From: Archaeoglobaceae archaeon
GTDB taxonomy: Archaea; Halobacteriota; Archaeoglobi; Archaeoglobales; Archaeoglobaceae
Reading direction: 5' to 3'
Length of the DNA stretch: 64,000 nt
Assembly: GCA_027064525.1 (NCBI GenBank)
Contig: JAMOPJ010000002.1
Location: 1 to 64,000 of the forward strand
Shown here one piece after another: positions 60,257-64,000 of this stretch (the first letter of the stretch is position 1; every line of letters starts with the position of its first letter). The notes under the pieces were generated by a model. That model was given only the letters and a program-made list of their open reading frames with translations. It made no database searches and was not told the DNA's origin. Position numbers and translations under genes: made by a program.

Positions 60257-60701
60257 TCTATTTTAGAAATTGTAGTATATAACATTATCTATTTTTATGC
60301 TTTTAAATATCTTTTCATAAAATTTAATAATAATAATTTATAAGCTTTAACAAAATCTTGTTCTAGTATTTGTTAAAAGAAAAACAAAATAAATAATAAT
60401 TAAACTTCACGTGTAGATGGTTTGAAATACATAATTAAATGTTAATATTAAAAATTTATACAATTATTAATATAAAATTAATAGTATTATTAACTTTCTC
60501 TGTTTCGTATCGTAATTAATAGATAGAGCTTTGGATATTAGATACTAGTTTATCGTTGACTCATAATCCGGCTTAGTTCTCTTATGTTCTTTATTTTCCT
60601 TTAGGCTTCTTTTTTGGAGATCAGGTTACTTTTACAGAAATTTACGATAAATTTCAGAGATCCGTAGGCTTCTAATTTTAGGAAATTTCTAACTTGAAAA
60701 G
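60257..60701. other. AT-rich intergenic region without a gene
   Basis: These 445 bases hold no convincing frame. There is one perfect inverted repeat, GAAATTTA-CGA-TAAATTTC, at about 60637-60655, and poly-A/T runs. It looks like decayed sequence joining the hydrogenase operon to the toxin-antitoxin remains beyond it. Confidence 0.6.
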
Positions 60702-60779
60702 ATGGCCAAGGCCTGCGAGGAAGGCATGATGAAAACCTATAGCATTAAGGAAGCTAAGAAGATTTTAGGGCTTGATTAA
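60702..60779 (+). pseudogene. Antitoxin remnant or micro-antitoxin, 25 residues
   Basis: The frame from ATG 60702 gives MAKACEEGMMKTYSIKEAKK followed by ILGLD. The tail resembles the C-terminal end of small antitoxins that precede RelE toxins (SIKEAKKILGL). The stop lies two bases before the toxin-like ATG 60781, the spacing of a TA pair. The N-terminal DNA-binding part is missing, so I call it a remnant. Confidence 0.5.
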
Positions 60780-60780
60780 C

Positions 60781-61035
60781 ATGAGAGTTGAGCTATCTGA
60801 AAAGTTTCTAAGGGAGCTAAAGTAGCTTAGCAAGCAAGATCAAGAAAGGATAATGAAAGCCGTTGAAAGGCTTGAAGATCTTTTTCTATGGATATTAGAA
60901 AGGTTAAAGCAACTAGAGACATTTACAGAGTAAAAGCTGGCAAGTGGAGAATTTTCATAAAGATTAACTTCGAAAAAGATAGTAGTTTACGTTCTAAAAT
61001 TCGATTGGCGAGAAAGAGCTTATGATAGATTATAG
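60781..61035 (+). pseudogene. RelE/ParE-type toxin, broken
   Basis: The frame starts MRVELSEKFLRELK and meets TAG, then continues LSKQDQERIMKAVERLEDL. A shift near 60878 leads to DIRKVKATRDIYRVKAGKWR and IFIKINFEKD, and a second shift near 60982 leads to VVYVLKFDWRERAYDRL and a stop. Joined, these give the RelE pattern (RxYRVKxGxWRIxxxID, then VVYVLxxxxRxxAY). One stop and two shifts mean a dead gene. An error in the sequence could explain one break but hardly all three. Confidence 0.75.
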
Positions 61036-61256
61036 CCATAGCTTTTTTCTTAGCTTTAAATCTCTTAGCTATAGCCTTCTCTTAAGGAAATAGTATGTAA
61101 AAAATTGTTTAGGCTTAAGTTAAAATTTCGCAATGGCTCAATTCTACTAAATAGCTTATGCTATTGCTAAATCTATAGATTATAGCTTAACTATTATTGT
61201 ATCTGTAAAATTATAATAGCCTAAGTTAAGTTATAAGCTACATTTAGAAAAATTTT

Positions 61257-61395
61257 ATGAAAACAATAAGACAAAATTAACACTATGGGTAGATAAAAAT
61301 CTGGTAGAGTTAGCTAAGCGAAAAATCGGCAATCTATCGGCTTTTTTTGAAATAAAGGTTTTAGAACATCTAAAACTCGGAAATAACAGCTATAA
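61257..61395 (+). pseudogene. CcdA/RHH-type antitoxin remnant against the tRNA-Val 3' end
   Basis: After an ATG at 61257, a shifted frame reads TKLTLWVDKNLVELAKRKIG then NLSAFFEIKVLEHLKLGNN and runs into the tRNA. The KLTLWVDKxLVELAKxKIGNLSAFFE pattern is the antitoxin type with a short ribbon-helix-helix. The start is out of frame by one base, and the C-terminus is replaced by tRNA sequence. It is the second TA-type relic within 600 bases. Confidence 0.6.
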
Positions 61396-61468
61396 TGGGC
61401 CCGGAGGGACTCGAACCCTCGACCTCCGCCTCGTGAGGGCGGCGTCATAACCCCTAGACCACGGGCCC
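61396..61468 (-). tRNA. tRNA-Val (anticodon CAC)
   Basis: On the minus strand a 73-nt cloverleaf has acceptor GGGCCCG/CGGGCCC, anticodon stem CCGCC/GGCGG around CTCACGA (anticodon CAC), and T arm GAGGGTTCGAGTCCCTC. The discriminator is A and no CCA is encoded. Its 3' end meets the decayed TA zone directly, a place where elements often integrate; no second copy of the 3' end was found in the window. Confidence 0.95.
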
Positions 61469-61504
61469 TAAAGGTATATTCAAAAAATTGTTAAAAAAAT
61501 TTCG

Positions 61505-61897
61505 CTAAACTCCGCCAACACGAGATGCCTTCATTACATCCATCAGCGTAATCATGCCTATGGGCTTGCCCTTTTCTACCACGACGAGCCTCGCGAGGTT
61601 TTTATCGACCATAATCTTTATCGCATCTTCCAAGCTTTTATCAGCTTCAATCGTGACTACCGGCTTAGAGCAAACCTCAGAGACCTTAACATCCTTCGGT
61701 TTTATATTTTTGGCTATGACTTTGAACACAACATCCCTCACCGTGAGTATGCAGTATTCATCGCCTTCCATCGGCTCTACGAGCAACGACCTAATTCCCT
61801 TCTGAAGCATGAGGTCTATAGCTTCCTCAACACTTGCATCCGGCTTTATCGTTACCAACTCTCTCCAAATCAACTCCCTAACCTTCAAATCTATCAC
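61505..61897 (-). CDS. CBS-domain pair protein
   Basis: The 130-residue protein is two CBS motifs: IKPDASVEEAIDLMLQKGIRSLLV then LTVRDVVFK, and IEADKSLEDAIKIMVDKNLARLVVV then MITLMDVMKASR. CBS pairs bind adenosyl nucleotides and regulate partner proteins. It overlaps the DUF47 gene upstream by ATGA, so it is part of the same unit and may control phosphate-related transport. Confidence 0.9.
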   Translation of the reverse strand: MIDLKVRELIWRELVTIKPDASVEEAIDLMLQKGIRSLLVEPMEGDEYCILTVRDVVFKVIAKNIKPKDVKVSEVCSKPVVTIEADKSLEDAIKIMVDKNLARLVVVEKGKPIGMITLMDVMKASRVGGV

Positions 61898-62547
61898 CTC
61901 TCGATCATGATCTTGAACATCTTTGCGGCGTTGACTATATTCTCAACTATTCTTGAAAGGTATATTATCAACTCTCTAAGCAAAACTAACTCCGCGGGCT
62001 TCAAACCTTCAAAAACCTCCTGACAGATCTTTAGATACTCGCTCTCGAATTTATCACCGATCTTAACTATTCTGTCCACATGCTCAAGGGCTTCATTTAC
62101 CTCCGATTTTACGAAGGCCTTGGCCAAAAGAGGTTTTATGTGTTCGTAAAGTTCGGAATACTCGTCGGCTATCTCGACGATCTTACCGACGAGTCTCATA
62201 ATCTCATCAGGGACTCTAAAGTCTCTTATGGTGAGCAAGACCGCCAAGTCTCTGCATAGATTGATCACGTTATCCTGAAGGACTATGAGATTGAAAACAG
62301 CATATTTATCGACCGGCAAAACGATAGGATCGGAAAGATACTTTCTAATCCTATCTTTAATGTTATCCGCCTTCTTCTCAATTTCATCGATCTTTTTAAC
62401 GAGTTTTGAAATATCTTCTCTTCCGTAAAGTTCGAACATTCTCTTAACGAGATGCATACACTCAACGCAGAGGTTAGCGTGTTCAGATAAGTCTGGAAAA
62501 GGAGAATAGCCGAATACATCGAATACGTGCCTGATAAATTTAACCAT
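61894..62547 (-). CDS. PhoU-like DUF47 (TIGR00153) protein
   Basis: The 217-residue protein is all-helical and has the DUF47 pattern: DLSEHANLCVECMHLVKRMF, EIEKKADNIKDRIRKYL and LQDNVINLCRDLAVLL. The fold is PhoU-like with metal-binding acidic residues. Family members often work with phosphate permeases. No PitA gene is in the window. Its start ATG 62547 lies 71 bases from apgM on the other strand. Confidence 0.88.
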   Translation of the reverse strand: MVKFIRHVFDVFGYSPFPDLSEHANLCVECMHLVKRMFELYGREDISKLVKKIDEIEKKADNIKDRIRKYLSDPIVLPVDKYAVFNLIVLQDNVINLCRDLAVLLTIRDFRVPDEIMRLVGKIVEIADEYSELYEHIKPLLAKAFVKSEVNEALEHVDRIVKIGDKFESEYLKICQEVFEGLKPAELVLLRELIIYLSRIVENIVNAAKMFKIMIER

Positions 62548-62617
62548 GGATCATTTATAAGTCCGTCGTATTTAAAGCCTTCGAAAAGATTTGAATACCC
62601 AACGACATCCTCACGTT

Positions 62618-63760
62618 ATGAAATATCTCCTTCTCATTCCCGATGGAATGGCCGATTGGAGAGTTGAGGAGTTGGGCAATCGAACACCCTTGGAGGTTGC
62701 CGACACACCAAATATGGATTTTCTCGCCAAAGAGGGTGCCTGTGGAATGGCTAAGACTGTTCCAGAAGGTTACGAGCCGGGAAGCGATGTCGCAAACCTG
62801 ACGATTTTGGGTATTGACGTGCGAAAATATTACACCGGTAGAGGGCCGATCGAGGCTTTGGCGAAGGGAATCAAGGGAAAATTGGTGTTTCGGTGTAACC
62901 TCGTGTTCGTTGAGAACGGGATAATGGTAGATTACAGTGCGAATAGGATCGGGGATGACGAAGCAAAAGAAGTTATAGAAGCTTTGAACGAGGCATTGGA
63001 ATACGATTTCGTTCGATTTCATCACGGAACGAGCTACAGAAACCTCGTAACGATCGATAGGGATTTCGATGAAGATGTAAAAACTACCCCTCCGCACGAC
63101 ATTCAAGGAGAGCCGATCTCCAAATATCTACCCAAAGACAAGGAATTGGCAAAGCTTCTGATCGATCTGATGGAGCTTTCCAAGAGAGTTGTGCCAGAGG
63201 TAACGAAGAAGGCGAACATGGTCTGGATCTGGGGGGGAGGAAAGATGCCAAACTTTCCGAAGTTCAAGGAAAGATGGGGCGTGAAGGGAGTCATGATCTC
63301 CGAAGTGGATCTGCTTAAAGGAATAGGGAGGGGCTTGGGTTTTGAAGTCGTAGAGGTTGAAGGCGTCACCGGCTACATTGACACGAACTACAAAGGATTG
63401 GCGAGAGCCGTGCTGAAAAGTTTGAAGGACAAGGATTTCGTCGTTCTGCATACGGAAGGAATAGATGAGGTCGGACATGAAGGTGATGCGGAGAAGAAGG
63501 TTGAGGCAATCTCAATCTACGACGAAAAGATCGTAGGTTATCTCATCGATAGGCTCGATTTGGAGGAGACGAGGATAATGCTTCTGCCAGACCATCCCAC
63601 TCCCGTCAAGGTGAGAACACATGTGGCTGAGCCTGTTCCGTTCCTCATCTACGGTTTAAAGAGGGATGAAGTCAAGAGGTTCGACGAGTTCAGCTGTAGG
63701 AAGGGGAAGTTTGGGCTGATCGATGGGCTCAAGCTGATGAACCTTATGTTCTCCAAGTAG
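62618..63760 (+). CDS. apgM: Cofactor-independent phosphoglycerate mutase, archaeal type
   Basis: The protein matches the archaeal 2,3-bisphosphoglycerate-independent enzyme: [57 protein letters not shown] and the late [16 protein letters not shown] with LLPDHPTPV. Metal ligands Asp/Ser/His are in place. It moves phosphate between C3 and C2 in glycolysis and gluconeogenesis. ATG 62618 is right, since the upstream frame from 62591 has no homology. It has 380 residues. Confidence 0.93.
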   Translation: MKYLLLIPDGMADWRVEELGNRTPLEVADTPNMDFLAKEGACGMAKTVPEGYEPGSDVANLTILGIDVRKYYTGRGPIEALAKGIKGKLVFRCNLVFVENGIMVDYSANRIGDDEAKEVIEALNEALEYDFVRFHHGTSYRNLVTIDRDFDEDVKTTPPHDIQGEPISKYLPKDKELAKLLIDLMELSKRVVPEVTKKANMVWIWGGGKMPNFPKFKERWGVKGVMISEVDLLKGIGRGLGFEVVEVEGVTGYIDTNYKGLARAVLKSLKDKDFVVLHTEGIDEVGHEGDAEKKVEAISIYDEKIVGYLIDRLDLEETRIMLLPDHPTPVKVRTHVAEPVPFLIYGLKRDEVKRFDEFSCRKGKFGLIDGLKLMNLMFSK

Positions 63761-63764
63761 AGCT

Positions 63765-64000
63765 ATGGAGACGATGGACGTTTCTCTGATGGAGAAGTTC
63801 TACTCGAAGCTCTTCAGCACACCGAAGGAGTTCGTATCCGCCGGAGTCATAGCCATCTCCATAGCCCTCGCCTCGTTTCTGAACGGGAGCGGATCGTTCT
63901 TCGGCATGAGATATCTCTTCCTCAGCTTGACAACTCTCCTCGTTCTGCTCATTTATCAGAGGTTTTTGAGGCTTGCGGTCAATAAGAGGAGGCTACTGTT
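63765..64000 (+). CDS. Membrane protein, partial at the window edge
   Basis: ATG 63765 opens a frame METMDVSLMEKFYSKLFSTP then two likely membrane helices (FVSAGVIAISIALASFL and FLSLTTLLVLLIYQRF), open at base 64000. It could be the start of the archaeal DUF2070 family, which has this start, but so little is seen that the family is only a guess. It lies four bases after the apgM stop and is likely co-transcribed with it. Confidence 0.6.
   Translation, partial: METMDVSLMEKFYSKLFSTPKEFVSAGVIAISIALASFLNGSGSFFGMRYLFLSLTTLLVLLIYQRFLRLAVNKRRLL

Overview
The window looks like a chromosome segment from a hydrogen- and F420-using euryarchaeon. I infer an Archaeoglobales relative (Archaeoglobus, Geoglobus or Ferroglobus type) but no single base proves this. 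The grounds are an archaeal 23S rRNA end, an archaeal initiator tRNA, C/D box guide RNAs, many leaderless starts with TATA boxes, Sec61-beta, PurP, CofC (F420 synthesis), pyruvate:ferredoxin oxidoreductase, and an MvhAG-type [NiFe] hydrogenase with an HdrA-MvhD fusion. No CRISPR array, full transposase or prophage was seen.

Layout. 1-0.4 kb is the 23S rRNA 3' end. 0.6-5.4 kb holds hydrogenase maturation genes (hypF, hypE) and a convergent FrhB-like/polyferredoxin pair. 5.4-16.6 kb is housekeeping: purP, a phosphodiesterase, moaE, three packed C/D box sRNAs, a permuted GTPase, a CooC-like ATPase, RdgB, CofC, an HD hydrolase, a PKD surface protein and two tRNAs. 16.7-21 kb has a short biotin-carboxylase-type carboxyltransferase with two micro-ORFs, then porGDAB. 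21.3-33.6 kb has a glycosylation-linked membrane protein, adk, Hsp20, a long Cdc48, a regulator with its operator, secG-engB-nuclease-MoxR-VWA, and phosphopantothenate synthesis. 33.6-39.5 kb is AT-rich, with a 0.7-kb repeat-laden intergenic region and secreted or anchored proteins that share one promoter sequence. 39.5-44.7 kb has a second ATPase/VWA pair and an operon of anchored proteins around a JAMM-motif protein. 44.9-49.2 kb has a permease and a CopG/DHH/phosphodiesterase/APS-kinase module. 49.4-55.5 kb includes an acyl-CoA dehydrogenase, a LAGLIDADG gene, nikR and a GNAT-ABC fusion. 55.6-60.3 kb is the hydrogenase operon. 60.3-61.4 kb is a decayed toxin-antitoxin zone. 61.5-64 kb has CBS, DUF47 and apgM genes.

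Nickel and hydrogen recur: hypF/hypE, the CooC-like ATPase, NikR and MvhAG-HdrA all fit a cell that makes and regulates nickel hydrogenase (and perhaps CO dehydrogenase) and bifurcates electrons from H2.

The best previously undescribed candidate is a 60-bp non-coding mobile element. Two inverted copies, 59/60 identical and 50 kb apart, are each flanked exactly by a direct repeat (9 bp and 8 bp). Its ends resemble those of IS1. One copy sits between the 23S gene and hypF. The other landed at the start codon of the LAGLIDADG gene, and its target duplication rebuilt that start codon. Other candidates are the tail-to-tail C/D sRNA cluster, the JAMM/anchored-protein operon with a palindromic operator, the shared ATATGGTCAGAAA promoter element, and the ATTCC/GGAAT repeat region near 34 kb.
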